Of a stretch of DNA of 64,000 bases, positions 17,398-25,905 are shown one piece after another. The stretch covers positions 1,116,001-1,180,000 of the forward strand of contig NZ_MWFK01000002.1 in assembly GCF_002078175.1 (NCBI RefSeq). The letters run 5' to 3'. The translations under genes and the position numbers were made by a program. The notes beneath the pieces are model-generated. The model had not been told where the DNA came from and did not search any database. It saw nothing but the letters and a program-made list of their open reading frames with translations. The DNA is from Streptomyces sp. M41(2017) (GTDB lineage: Bacteria > Actinomycetota > Actinomycetes > Streptomycetales > Streptomycetaceae). Every line of letters starts with the position of its first letter. Within the stretch, counting starts at the first letter, position 1.

Positions 17398-17943
17398 ATG
17401 CGTACCACTCAGACACTTCTCCGTTCGGGCCTGACCGTGGCCGCCGCCGCTGCGCTTCCGCTCACCCTGGCCGCCCCCGCGGCCGTCGCATGGGGTTCCG
17501 GGATCTCGGTGAGCACCAGCGGTACCTCGGTCTCGGTCACCACCAGCGCCTGTCCGAGCAACGGCAGCAGCTTCGGCAACGCGTCGCTGCTCTCCAGCGG
17601 ACAGGCCAACTTCGCGCAGGGGCGGCAGATGCCGCTCACCGGCACCAGCAGCAGTCAGTCCGCGTCCTGGACGGGCGTGGGCGCCGGCACGTACACGGTC
17701 ATCGTGGTGTGCGGGGACGGCTCGACGGCGGGCACCCAGTCCATCATCGTCTCGGCCCCCTCGACCCCCACGATCTCGGCGACCGCCTCGGCCTCGCCGT
17801 CACGCGGCGTCATGGGCGGTCTCGGCGGTGCCGTGAAGGACTACGGCACGGTCACCGTCGCCGGAGGCGCGGCCCTGGTCGTGACCGGCACGGTGGCGGC
17901 GGCCTGGTTCCTGCGCCGCCGCTCCAAGCCCCACCGCCTCTGA
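17398..17943 (+). CDS. Unrecognised surface protein with signal peptide and C-terminal anchor
   Basis: 181 residues, family not recognised. Residues 1-32 are a Sec signal peptide. The middle (33-125) is rich in Ser, Thr and Gly, contains two cysteines (SACPSNGS and VIVVCGDGS) about 60 residues apart that could form a disulfide, and ends in SAPSTPTISATASASPS, a Pro/Ser/Thr spacer. Residues about 148-170 are a transmembrane helix followed by a basic tail RRRSKPHRL. There is no LPXTG motif, so it is membrane-anchored rather than a sortase substrate. GGAGGG precedes the ATG. It probably presents a small Ig-like domain at the cell surface. Confidence 0.75.
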   Translation: MRTTQTLLRSGLTVAAAAALPLTLAAPAAVAWGSGISVSTSGTSVSVTTSACPSNGSSFGNASLLSSGQANFAQGRQMPLTGTSSSQSASWTGVGAGTYTVIVVCGDGSTAGTQSIIVSAPSTPTISATASASPSRGVMGGLGGAVKDYGTVTVAGGAALVVTGTVAAAWFLRRRSKPHRL

Positions 17944-18008
17944 CCGGACTCCGAGGTCCGCGGCACCGGGCGACCGCCCCGCCGGCTCACGTCGCCGGCG
18001 GTCGTCCG

Positions 18009-18035
18009 GGCCCGCCGTCGTCCGGACGGCGGGCC
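18009..18035. terminator. Bidirectional hairpin terminator
   Basis: GGCCCGCCGTC (18009-18019) pairs perfectly with GACGGCGGGCC (18025-18035), five-base loop, between the convergent ends of the surface-protein and PadR genes. Confidence 0.75.
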
Positions 18036-18578
18036 TCAGGCTCCGTCCAGCTCGGCGAACTCCTCGATCGCGTGGGTCAGCCACTGGGTCCAGAAGGTCT
18101 CCAGGTCGATGCCCGCGCGCAGGACGAGGTGACGCAGCCGGTCCTCGGGAGTGTCCTTTCCCGGCGGGAAGTCCCGCTCCTGGATCTCCTCGTACTCGGC
18201 CAACTGGGTCCGGTGCAGGGCGAGATGGCGGCGCAGGTCCGCCTCGACGCCCTCGGTGCCGACGACGGCCGCGGCGCGCAGCCGCAGCAGCATGGTGTCG
18301 CGCAGCGGTTTGGGGTCCTGCGAGGCGGCCGTCCACCGGGCGAGTTCGGCGCGGCCCGCGGGCAGGACCTCGTAGCTCTTCTTCTGGCCCCGGGCCGGCT
18401 GTTCCGAGGGCAGTTCCCTGATGTAGCCCTCCGCCTCCAGCTTTCCCAGCTCGCGATAGATCTGCTGGTGCGTCGCCGACCAGAAGTAGCCGATCGACCT
18501 GTCGAACCGCCGGGTCAGCCCGAGGCCCGACGAGGGCTTCTCGAGCAGGGCGGTGAGGATCGCGTGCGGGAGTGACAT
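18036..18578 (-). CDS. PadR-family transcriptional regulator
   Basis: 180-residue PadR protein: winged helix 1-80 (SLPHAILTALLEKPSSGLGLTRRF, HQQIYRELGKLEAEGYI) and helical C-terminal domain. It resembles the PadR at 525-1088 in length and layout. TAGGAT at 18590-18585 (minus strand) lies exactly six bases before the ATG, so the message appears leaderless. No divergent partner gene is adjacent, so its target is unknown. Confidence 0.9.
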   Translation of the reverse strand: MSLPHAILTALLEKPSSGLGLTRRFDRSIGYFWSATHQQIYRELGKLEAEGYIRELPSEQPARGQKKSYEVLPAGRAELARWTAASQDPKPLRDTMLLRLRAAAVVGTEGVEADLRRHLALHRTQLAEYEEIQERDFPPGKDTPEDRLRHLVLRAGIDLETFWTQWLTHAIEEFAELDGA

Positions 18579-18745
18579 GGGGTCATCCTAGGGAGCGCCC
18601 GGGACACCGCCCGACGGCCGGCCGCGCGCCGCGGCACACCGCGCAAGGGACTCGCCCCGGAGGAACTCGGTGAGTCCGCCGGGGCGAGTCCGCGCGTCCC
18701 CGCGCGGCCACCGGGATGTACGCGGTGGCCGCCCGAAGCCGTGGG

Positions 18746-19195
18746 TCAGCGCGTGAAGGTGACGCGCTGCTCCTTGAAGGCGCCGCAGTTGGAGCCGGAG
18801 ATCTGCGTGTACACGTTCTTGATCTGGCCACCCCAGTCGACGCAGTGACCCTTGCCGTACACGTACGTCGGTCCGGCGTACGACGTGAACTGCCCGTAGT
18901 CGTCGTCGCCCACGCCCGTGTCGGAGACGTAGATCCACGCGGACATGTCCACGGCGGTGCCGGGGCTGTTGCGGATGGTCGTGACGCAGTTCTTGCCGTT
19001 GGACGCGTTGTACGTCAGGTAGACGGTGCCCTGGGACCCGATGGCGGCCGAGTTCACCGTCTTGTACGCGCTGCCACAGACCTTCTGCGGTGTGGTGTTG
19101 GGCGCGGCCGAGGCGGGCGCCGCCAGCGCGGTCGAGGCCCCCATCAGCAGCGCGGCCGAGGCACCGGCCACCAGGACGGAACGGTTGAATCGCAT
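18746..19195 (-). CDS. Secreted SapA-like (spore-associated protein A) protein
   Basis: 149 residues with a strong Sec signal peptide (1-31, cleavage near ALAAPASAA). The mature part has four cysteines (VCGSAYK, GKNCVTT, KGHCVDW, GSNCGAF) and the beta-rich pattern TVYLTYNASNGKNCVTT that I recognise from spore-associated protein A of Streptomyces. AAGGGGG precedes the ATG. SapA was found on the spore surface; its function is not known. The gene stands alone. Confidence 0.8.
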   Translation of the reverse strand: MRFNRSVLVAGASAALLMGASTALAAPASAAPNTTPQKVCGSAYKTVNSAAIGSQGTVYLTYNASNGKNCVTTIRNSPGTAVDMSAWIYVSDTGVGDDDYGQFTSYAGPTYVYGKGHCVDWGGQIKNVYTQISGSNCGAFKEQRVTFTR

Positions 19196-19332
19196 ATTTC
19201 CCCCTTGTGATCTTTGGAGGCGTTTGCTCCTGCCTGGTGTGACCCGTGGCACTCCAAAACAGTTGTGCGTCTCCATGAAAGACGCGCGAACGGAACCCCG
19301 TCTGCTGGAAGAGCCCCGGAACGCGGGGGCGA

Positions 19333-21348
19333 CTACAGCGCCGCCGCCAGTTCGGTGCCCTGCTTGATGGCGCGCTTCGCGTCCAGTTCGGCGGCCACGT
19401 CGGCGCCACCGATGAGGTGCACGCCCCGGCCGGTGGCGCGCAGCTCCTCGTAGAGGTCGCGGCGCGGGTCCTGCCCGGTGCACAGCACGATGGTGTCGAC
19501 CTCCAGGACCTGGCTGTGTCCGTCGACGGTGACGTGCAGTCCGGCGTCGTCGATCCGGTCGTACCGGACACCCGGGACCATGGTGACGCCCCGGTGCTTC
19601 AGTTCGGTGCGGTGGATCCAGCCGGTGGTCTTGCCGAGTCCCGCTCCGACCTTGGTGGCCTTGCGCTGGAGGAGGTGGACGGTGCGCGGCGGGGCCGGCC
19701 GCTCGGGGGCGGCGAGGCCGCCGGCCGCCCGGTAGTCCATGTCGACGCCCCAGCTGCGGAAGTACGTCGCCGGGTCCTCGCTCGCCTTGTCGCCGCTGTC
19801 GGTGAGGTATTCGGCGACGTCGAAGCCGATGCCGCCGGCGCCGAGGATCGCGACGCGCTCGCCGACGTGGACGTCGTCGCGCAGCACGTCGAGGTAGCCG
19901 ACGACGCTCGGGTGGTCGACGCCCGGGATCTCGGGAGTGCGCGGGCTGACGCCGGTGGCGACGACCACCTCGTCATAGGGCTCCAGGGTGTCGGCGGTGG
20001 CCCGGGTGTCCAATCGGACGTCCACGCCGTGCAGTTCGAGCTGGGTGCGGAAGTAGCGGATCGTCTCGTCGAACTCCTGCTTGCCGGGGACCTTGCGGGC
20101 CACGTTGAGCTGACCGCCGATCTCGGCCGCCGCGTCGAACAGGGTGACGTCGTGGCCGCGCTCGGCGGCGCTGACGGCGCAGGCGAGGCCTGCGGGCCCG
20201 GCGCCGACGACGGCGACGCGCTTGCGCAGCCGGGTCGGCGCGAGGACGAGTTCCGTCTCGTGGCAGGCGCGAGGGTTGACCAGGCAGGAGGTGATCTTGC
20301 CGCTGAAGGTGTGGTCGAGGCAGGCCTGGTTGCACCCGATGCAGGTGTTGATGGCGTCCGGGCGCCCCGCCTCGGCCTTGGCGACGAAATCGGGGTCCGC
20401 GAGCATCGGACGGGCCAGCGAGACCATGTCGGCGTGCCCGTCGGCGAGCAACTGCTCAGCGATCTCGGGGGTGTTGATGCGGTTGGTGGTGATGAGGGGG
20501 ATCCCGACGGAGCCCATGACCTTCTTGGTCACCCAGGCGTACGCGCCGCGCGGCACCGAGGTCGCGATGGTGGGGATGCGGGCCTCGTGCCAGCCGACGC
20601 CGGTGTTGATGATCGTCGCTCCGGCGGCCTCGACGGCGCGGGCGAGGGTGATGACCTCGTCGAGCGTGGAGCCGCCGGGCACCAGGTCGAGCATCGACAG
20701 ACGGTAGATGATGATGAAGTCGTCGCCGACGGCCTCGCGCACGCGGCGGACGATCTCGACCGGGAAGCGCATCCTGTTCTCGTACGAGCCGCCCCAGCGG
20801 TCCTCGCGCCGGTTGGTCTGCAGCGCGATGAACTCGTTGATGAGGTAGCCCTCGGAGCCCATGATCTCGACGCCGTCGTAGCCCGCACGGCGGGCGAGGC
20901 GCGCGGCGCGCGCGTAGTCGTCGATGGTCCGCTCGATGTCCGCGTCACTGAGTTCGTTCGGCGGGAACGGGCTGATCGGGGCCTGGAGGGGGCTCGGGGC
21001 GACCAGGTCCTGGTGGTAGGCGTACCGCCCGAAATGCAGGATCTGCAGCGCGATCTTCCCGCCCTCGCGGTGCACCGCGGCGGTGATCCCGGCGTGCTGG
21101 TCGGACTCGGCCTCGGTGGTCAGCTTGGCGCCGCCCTCGTACGGACGGCCCGCGTCGTTCGGGGCGATGCCGCCCGTGACGATCAGCCCGACACCTCCGC
21201 GCGCGCGGGCGGCGTAGAACTCCGCCATGCGTTCGAAGCCGCGCTCGGCCTCCTCCAGGCCCACGTGCATGGAGCCCATGAGTACGCGGTTGGGCAGGGT
21301 GGTGAAGCCCAGGTCGAGCGGGTTCAGCAGGTGCGGGTAACGGCTCAT
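19333..21348 (-). CDS. 2,4-dienoyl-CoA reductase-like FMN/FAD/4Fe-4S oxidoreductase
   Basis: 671 residues of the FadH/old-yellow-enzyme family. Residues 1-330 are the FMN TIM barrel (NRVLMGSMHVG, QILHFGRYA, GYDGVEIMGSEGYLINEF). Cys336, 339, 343 and 355 (CIGCNQAC, then SC) bind the 4Fe-4S cluster, and residues 375 on carry the FAD and NADPH folds (VAVVGAGPAGLACA, VAILGAGGIGFDVAEYL). It would reduce dienoyl-CoA from unsaturated fatty acid oxidation or related enones. GGAGGGG lies before the ATG at 21348. Its -35 box lies within a 24-bp palindrome. Confidence 0.92.
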   Translation of the reverse strand: MSRYPHLLNPLDLGFTTLPNRVLMGSMHVGLEEAERGFERMAEFYAARARGGVGLIVTGGIAPNDAGRPYEGGAKLTTEAESDQHAGITAAVHREGGKIALQILHFGRYAYHQDLVAPSPLQAPISPFPPNELSDADIERTIDDYARAARLARRAGYDGVEIMGSEGYLINEFIALQTNRREDRWGGSYENRMRFPVEIVRRVREAVGDDFIIIYRLSMLDLVPGGSTLDEVITLARAVEAAGATIINTGVGWHEARIPTIATSVPRGAYAWVTKKVMGSVGIPLITTNRINTPEIAEQLLADGHADMVSLARPMLADPDFVAKAEAGRPDAINTCIGCNQACLDHTFSGKITSCLVNPRACHETELVLAPTRLRKRVAVVGAGPAGLACAVSAAERGHDVTLFDAAAEIGGQLNVARKVPGKQEFDETIRYFRTQLELHGVDVRLDTRATADTLEPYDEVVVATGVSPRTPEIPGVDHPSVVGYLDVLRDDVHVGERVAILGAGGIGFDVAEYLTDSGDKASEDPATYFRSWGVDMDYRAAGGLAAPERPAPPRTVHLLQRKATKVGAGLGKTTGWIHRTELKHRGVTMVPGVRYDRIDDAGLHVTVDGHSQVLEVDTIVLCTGQDPRRDLYEELRATGRGVHLIGGADVAAELDAKRAIKQGTELAAAL

Positions 21349-21378
21349 GGGCCCCTCCGTGGGCGGTGTCGTACGTCT

Positions 21379-21422
21379 TTTGTAGACGACGCGACACGCA
21401 TTGTGCAACTAGTTGCACAATG
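21379..21422 (-). promoter_or_regulatory. 24-bp perfect palindrome overlapping the promoter of the dienoyl-CoA reductase gene
   Basis: Half-sites CATTGTGCAACT and AGTTGCACAATG (21399-21422) form a perfect palindrome with no spacer. On the minus strand it supplies TTGCAC (21408-21403) as -35, an 18-base spacer and TACAAA (21384-21379) as -10. The form is that of a MarR-family operator. A matching 12-mer lies before the MarR gene at 52353. Confidence 0.8.
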
Positions 21423-21483
21423 AGGAGGGTCACTCGGCCGACGGACGGTCGGGACCTGGCCGGGGTGCGCTTCGGGCGGTTGT

Positions 21484-22287
21484 TCAGCCCAGGGCGACCC
21501 GGGCCACGAGTTCCGCGACCACCTCGGGCCGGTCGATCATCACCAGGTGGCCGGCGTCGGGGACGTCGACGAGCGACACCGCGGGGCCGGCTTCGAGCGC
21601 GGCCCGTTCCACCGGCGCGAGGTCCACGTCGTCGTGGTCGCCGCGCACGACCCAGGCGGGCACACCGGAGTCACGGAGCCGGTCGACGAGGGAGCCGTAC
21701 CGGTCGAGATACGCGAAGTAGTGCCGGACCGCCTTGCGGCAGAAGGCTGGATCGTTCCTCGCGAACTCGGCGGCGAGCGCCTCACGGCGCTCCTCCGGCA
21801 GATGGCCGGCCATCGCACGGGGCGTCAGTCTCAGGAGCCCCGACCAGGTCAGCGCACCGACACCGGGAACCCGTCCGAGGGTGTCGGCGATCGTCAGCGC
21901 CTTGTCCTCGTCGGACGCCGAGAAGGCCGGGGACAGCAGGACGACGGGGCCGGCGAAGTGCCCGCCGGCCGCCATCTCCAGGGCGATGTTGGCGCCGAGG
22001 CTGTGGCCGACGACGACGTCGCAGCCGCGCTCGGCGGCAAGGGTGCCCGCCAGCGCCGCGTAGTTCTCCATCGAGAGGTCCTCGGGCGGGGTGGTGCCCG
22101 CGTGGCCGGGGAGGGTCGCCGCCAGCAGCCGCACCGGCGCGGAGGCGAGCGGAGGCGCGGTCACGAGGTCGTCGTAGAACGCGGCGCTGCACAGCGCGCC
22201 GGCCAGCAGCAGCACCCGGGTGGGCGCGTCGGCCGGCCCGGACTCCTCGATCTCCCACGCGTCGAACCGCTCGGGGGCACTGCTCAT
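21484..22287 (-). CDS. Alpha/beta-fold hydrolase
   Basis: 267 residues. The nucleophile elbow is VVVGHSLGANIAL (Ser in GHSLG), the acid is in VVRGDHDDVDLAP, and the histidine in DAGHLVMIDRPE, a complete alpha/beta hydrolase triad. The oxyanion region is LLLAGALCSAAFYDDL. GGGAGG precedes the ATG at 22287. The substrate cannot be assigned. It follows no obvious operon and ends 62 bases from the palindrome upstream of the flavoenzyme gene. Confidence 0.9.
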   Translation of the reverse strand: MSSAPERFDAWEIEESGPADAPTRVLLLAGALCSAAFYDDLVTAPPLASAPVRLLAATLPGHAGTTPPEDLSMENYAALAGTLAAERGCDVVVGHSLGANIALEMAAGGHFAGPVVLLSPAFSASDEDKALTIADTLGRVPGVGALTWSGLLRLTPRAMAGHLPEERREALAAEFARNDPAFCRKAVRHYFAYLDRYGSLVDRLRDSGVPAWVVRGDHDDVDLAPVERAALEAGPAVSLVDVPDAGHLVMIDRPEVVAELVARVALG

Positions 22288-22418
22288 GTCCGGTCCTCCC
22301 TCTGGCCTCCACGGTCAGAGGGAGTGTGGCGCGTGGGGCGGCCCGAACGGCCGATCAGGGTCCGAACGCGGCATGTCGCGCCCCCCTCCCCGACGGTCGG
22401 GGCCTTCAGGCCCGACGG

Positions 22419-23228
22419 TCAGGGCTTCACACCGATCACGACGTGGGCCCAGCCCTCCTCCGACACGGCGAGCCGGGCGATCAGGCCGGCGCGGGCGAAG
22501 GCCTCCACGGCGGTGGCGGCCTGGTGTTCACTCGTCTCGACCAGGAGACACCCGCCGGGGGCGAGCCAGCGCGGCGCGCCCTCGGCGACGCGGCGCACGA
22601 GGTCGAGTCCGTCAACTCCTCCGTCGAGCGCGACCAGGGGTTCGTGGTCCCGGGCCTCCGCCGGGAGCAGCCCGACCTCGTCCGTGGGCACGTACGGCAC
22701 GTTGGCGGCCAGGACGTCGACGCGCCCGCGCAGGGTGTCGGGCAGGGCCGAGAACAGGTCGCCCTCGTGTACGCGGCCGGCGAACGGCGCGACATTGCGG
22801 CGGGCGCAGTGGACGGCGGCCGGATCGATGTCGGAGGCGTGCAGTTCGAGCTCGTCGAGGGACGCGGCCAGCGCGGCGCCGACCGCACCCGAACCGCAGC
22901 ACAGGTCCACCACGACCGAGGCGCCGGGCGCGAGGGCCACCGCCTGCTCGACGAGGAACTCGGTGCGGCGGCGGGGTACGAAGACACCGGGTTCGAGCGT
23001 GATCCGCAGGCCGTGGAACTCCGCCCAGCCGAGGACGTGTTCGAGAGGAAGTCCGGCGACGCGGCGGTCCACCATCGCGACGGCCTCGGCCGGCGTGCGG
23101 GCGGTGGCGAGAATCAGCTCCGCCTCGTCCTCGGCGAAGACGCAGCCGGCGGAGCGGAGAGCGGCGACCACGGTGTCCGTGGCGTCGGACGAGGGCACGG
23201 AACCGGGACCATCAGGAGACAGAGGCAT
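22419..23228 (-). CDS. PrmC/HemK-related protein N5-glutamine methyltransferase-like protein
   Basis: 269-residue SAM-dependent methyltransferase. Motif I is VVDLCCGSGAVGAAL, and the substrate motif is AANVPYVP, where the canonical PrmC enzymes have NPPY. This NVPY form marks a PrmC-related paralogous group in actinobacteria rather than the release-factor methylase itself. The short N-terminal helical domain (about 1-75) resembles that of PrmC. Its target is not known. It lies in a minus-strand group with the hydrolase, separated by 131 bases. Confidence 0.85.
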   Translation of the reverse strand: MPLSPDGPGSVPSSDATDTVVAALRSAGCVFAEDEAELILATARTPAEAVAMVDRRVAGLPLEHVLGWAEFHGLRITLEPGVFVPRRRTEFLVEQAVALAPGASVVVDLCCGSGAVGAALAASLDELELHASDIDPAAVHCARRNVAPFAGRVHEGDLFSALPDTLRGRVDVLAANVPYVPTDEVGLLPAEARDHEPLVALDGGVDGLDLVRRVAEGAPRWLAPGGCLLVETSEHQAATAVEAFARAGLIARLAVSEEGWAHVVIGVKP

Positions 23229-23419
23229 GAAGCCGAGGGCCTTTCGACGAACCGAAGGGCGCTCTCGCGGTCACCTGGAGACGGTGATCCGGTCGCTCAC
23301 GGAGGAGAGCACCCGACCTGACACAGCGGTAATGGGTCTCACCTCCTCGGCAACTCGTCCGGCGGCGACGGTCCGCGGCCGGGACGGCCACCTTACAGGA
23401 GCGATCGGCACGCGAACGA

Positions 23420-24511
23420 TCAGACGCCGACCGACTCCTCCAGCTCCTCCAACTCCCCCTCCGGGCCTTCCGCCGTGCGGGGCGTCGACGGCTCCGGCCG
23501 CTGCGTCCGCTCCGCCACGCCGGGGCCCTGCGCGGCGTGCCGGCCGCGCGACCGCTCGACGACACCGGCGACGGCGGTCACCACCAGGCCGGCCGACAGC
23601 CAGCCCACGAGCGTCCCCACGGTGCCGGAGAGCCCGTCACCGTCGAAGTAGAGGAGGCTCCGGACGCCCTCGACGAAGCCCGCGCCGTTCCAGAAGGAAT
23701 GCAGGGTGCCGAAGAAGCCGTTCTGGAGCTCCGGCCGGAACAGGCCGCCGGAGCTGGTGAAGTTGAGCATCACGAACAGCACCATCATCGCGAGCGTGGT
23801 CCACCGCTTGAGGAAGGTGTGGAGTCCGACGCCGACGAAGAGGATGCCGGCGGAGTAGAGCCAGCTCATCGCCCAGACGGCGGTGAGGTCGTGGTGCGCG
23901 AGGTGGAAGACCGGACCGGCGAGCGCCGCACCGATGCCGCTCACCACGGCGGAGACCCCGACGGCGAGCAACGCCCGTACGCGCAGGGCCAGTCCGGCGC
24001 CCGCGGCGCCGAGCGCGGCGACGGAGGCGTAGGAGCCGATGCTGAGCGCGATCAGCAGGAAGAACAGGCCCTGCCCGGTGGGGTCGTCGTCGACGGGTGC
24101 GGCGACGTCGGTGACCTTCAGGGGCAGACCCTGCTGCGCGGCGACCGGCGTGAAGACCTGCTCGACGGCGGTGGCGCCCATGTCGGAGGCGGCCGTGGCC
24201 ACGACCAGTTCGGGCGCCTTGGCGCTCGGCACGTACGCGCCCGTGATGTCACGGGACTCGAGGAGGTCCACGGCCCGGTCGCGGTCCGTGACGGTGCGGA
24301 CGTCGAGCTTGTCCCCGGCCCGGTCCTTGACCGTCTGCGCGAAGGCCTTGGTCTCGGGGCCGCTGCCGACCACGGCGACGGGAAGGTGGTGGGGCTCCGG
24401 CGTCACGAACGCACCCATGTAGGCCAGCCCCATGCCGAGACACATCAGCAGCGGGGTGACCAGGTGCGTGAGCACATGGCGCAGGGCCGGTGAGCGCAGT
24501 TCGGTGAGCAC
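23420..24511 (-). CDS. MarR-controlled membrane protein (YhgE/DUF3533-like, ABC-2 permease fold)
   Basis: 363 residues. One transmembrane helix near residues 10-32 is followed by an extracytoplasmic region of about 130 residues, then five or six helices (from about 165 to 335) and an acidic cytoplasmic tail (EGELEELEESVG). This layout is that of YhgE/Pip and DUF3533 proteins related to ABC-2 transporters. I chose GTG 24511 because AAAGGAG lies five bases before it; the ATG at 24532 overlaps the operator. It is divergent from a MarR gene and may be an exporter of a toxic ligand. Confidence 0.75.
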   Translation of the reverse strand: MLTELRSPALRHVLTHLVTPLLMCLGMGLAYMGAFVTPEPHHLPVAVVGSGPETKAFAQTVKDRAGDKLDVRTVTDRDRAVDLLESRDITGAYVPSAKAPELVVATAASDMGATAVEQVFTPVAAQQGLPLKVTDVAAPVDDDPTGQGLFFLLIALSIGSYASVAALGAAGAGLALRVRALLAVGVSAVVSGIGAALAGPVFHLAHHDLTAVWAMSWLYSAGILFVGVGLHTFLKRWTTLAMMVLFVMLNFTSSGGLFRPELQNGFFGTLHSFWNGAGFVEGVRSLLYFDGDGLSGTVGTLVGWLSAGLVVTAVAGVVERSRGRHAAQGPGVAERTQRPEPSTPRTAEGPEGELEELEESVGV

Positions 24512-24530
24512 GCGCACTCCTTTGGTTGGC

Positions 24531-24564
24531 ATATACAACTCTCTATCCAGTTGTACTATACAAC
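24531..24564. promoter_or_regulatory. MarR operator between the membrane-protein and MarR genes
   Basis: GTTGTA-CTA-TACAAC (24550-24564) is a perfect inverted repeat, and ATATACAACT (24531-24540) is a further half-site. They lie between the two divergent start codons. Confidence 0.7.
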
Positions 24565-24586
24565 CAGGACTGGGAAGGGAGGTCCC

Positions 24587-25150
24587 GTGAGGGCATCCGA
24601 AGGCTCCGATGAGAGCGTTGTCACCATCGGGACGCCGTCCACGACGGACGGCGGGGCACACGACGGCCCGGCGGCGGTCGGCACGACGGCCGACGCGGCG
24701 GTCGAGACCATCCAGCGCGAGATGACCGTGTTCGCCCGGCGGGCCCGCGCCTCGGCGGGCCGCATGCACCCCGAGCTGTCCCTGGTCTCGTACACCCTGC
24801 TCGGGCATCTGGAGGAGGTCGGCGGCTGCCGGGCCACCGACCTCGCCGCGCACTACGCACTCGACAAGTCGACGGTGAGCCGGCAGGTGGCGGCGCTGGA
24901 GCGGGCCGGGCTCATCGAGCGGCGCACGGACCCCGAGGACCACCGAGTCCAGGTGCTGCATCTGACCGGCACGGGCACCGAGATCCTCGCGCAGGTCACC
25001 CGCAGCCGCCGGGTCGCGTTCCGGGAGCGGCTGACGGGCTGGCCCGAGGAGGACCTCGCCCGCTTCGCCGCCTATCTGCTGCGCTACAACGCCACGGGCA
25101 CGGACCTCGCCGCGCCGGGCGGACCGGCCGGCGGACCGCCCGGCCGCTGA
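24587..25150 (+). CDS. MarR-family transcriptional regulator
   Basis: 187 residues. A low-complexity arm (about 1-40) precedes the MarR winged helix: LVSYTLLGHLEEVGGCRATDLAAHYALDKSTVSRQVAALERAGLIERRTDPEDHRVQVLHLT. GTG start at 24587, with GGGAGG five bases before. It likely represses the divergent membrane protein and itself through the TATACAAC sites. The Pro/Gly-rich C-terminal tail is unusual but short. Confidence 0.9.
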   Translation: MRASEGSDESVVTIGTPSTTDGGAHDGPAAVGTTADAAVETIQREMTVFARRARASAGRMHPELSLVSYTLLGHLEEVGGCRATDLAAHYALDKSTVSRQVAALERAGLIERRTDPEDHRVQVLHLTGTGTEILAQVTRSRRVAFRERLTGWPEEDLARFAAYLLRYNATGTDLAAPGGPAGGPPGR

Positions 25151-25191
25151 GCCGACGGCCTCGCGGCCGGTCCTGGCTCAGCGGCGGAGGG

Positions 25192-25905
25192 TCACCCCAC
25201 GCCCACGGTCCGCCCGTCGTCCAGGCGCTCGGGCACGCGTGCGGCCAGGAACCGGGTCGGACGGCGGAGCCGGAAGCCCAGGGACTCGTAGAGCCGGATG
25301 GCGTTGGTGTTGCCCGCGCCGGTGTGCAGGAAGGGCGTCTCGCCGCGCTCGCGGATGCCGTACGCGACGGCCAGGATCAGCCGCCCGGCCAGACCCTTGC
25401 CCCGGTGGGCGGGGTCGGTGCAGACCGCGCTGATCTCGGTCCAGCCCGGCGGATGCAGCCGCTCCCCCGCCATCGCGACCAGGGCACCCTCGTGGCGAAT
25501 GCCGAGGTAGGTGCCGAGTTCGACGGTGCGGGGCAGGAACGGGCCGGGCCGGGTGCGTTCCACCAGGTCGAGCATCTCGGGGACGTCGGCGGGGCCGAGG
25601 AGCACCGCCTCGGGGTCCGGCGCCGCCACGAGCGCTTCGTCGACGAGCTGGACGCCCTCGATGCTGAACGTCACCTCCCAGCCCTCCGGCGTCGCTCCGA
25701 CGTAACCGGCGAGGGGGGCCTCGCCTCCGGGGCCCACCAGGGCCGCCAGGTCCGCCCAGTCGTCGGCGTCGGGTTCGTCCGGGAGTGCCAGCCAGGGCGA
25801 CACGTCCACCGGGTACCGCAGGACGCGCCCGCGCCGTTCGGCGAAGTGGGCGTGCGGGCCCGTGAGGGAGCCGAGGGCCGGGTTGTCGAGGGGGTGCGTG
25901 CTCAC
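25192..25905 (-). CDS. GNAT-family N-acetyltransferase
   Basis: 237 residues. The acetyl-CoA loop is VCTDPAHRGKGLAGRLI and the C-terminal strand pattern NAIRLYESLGFRLR is typical of FR47-like GNAT enzymes; the N-terminal half (about 1-110) is a degenerate GNAT-like domain. GTG start at 25905 overlaps the stop of the upstream oxidoreductase gene (GTGA), so both are translated together. The acceptor substrate is unknown. Confidence 0.88.
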   Translation of the reverse strand: MSTHPLDNPALGSLTGPHAHFAERRGRVLRYPVDVSPWLALPDEPDADDWADLAALVGPGGEAPLAGYVGATPEGWEVTFSIEGVQLVDEALVAAPDPEAVLLGPADVPEMLDLVERTRPGPFLPRTVELGTYLGIRHEGALVAMAGERLHPPGWTEISAVCTDPAHRGKGLAGRLILAVAYGIRERGETPFLHTGAGNTNAIRLYESLGFRLRRPTRFLAARVPERLDDGRTVGVG

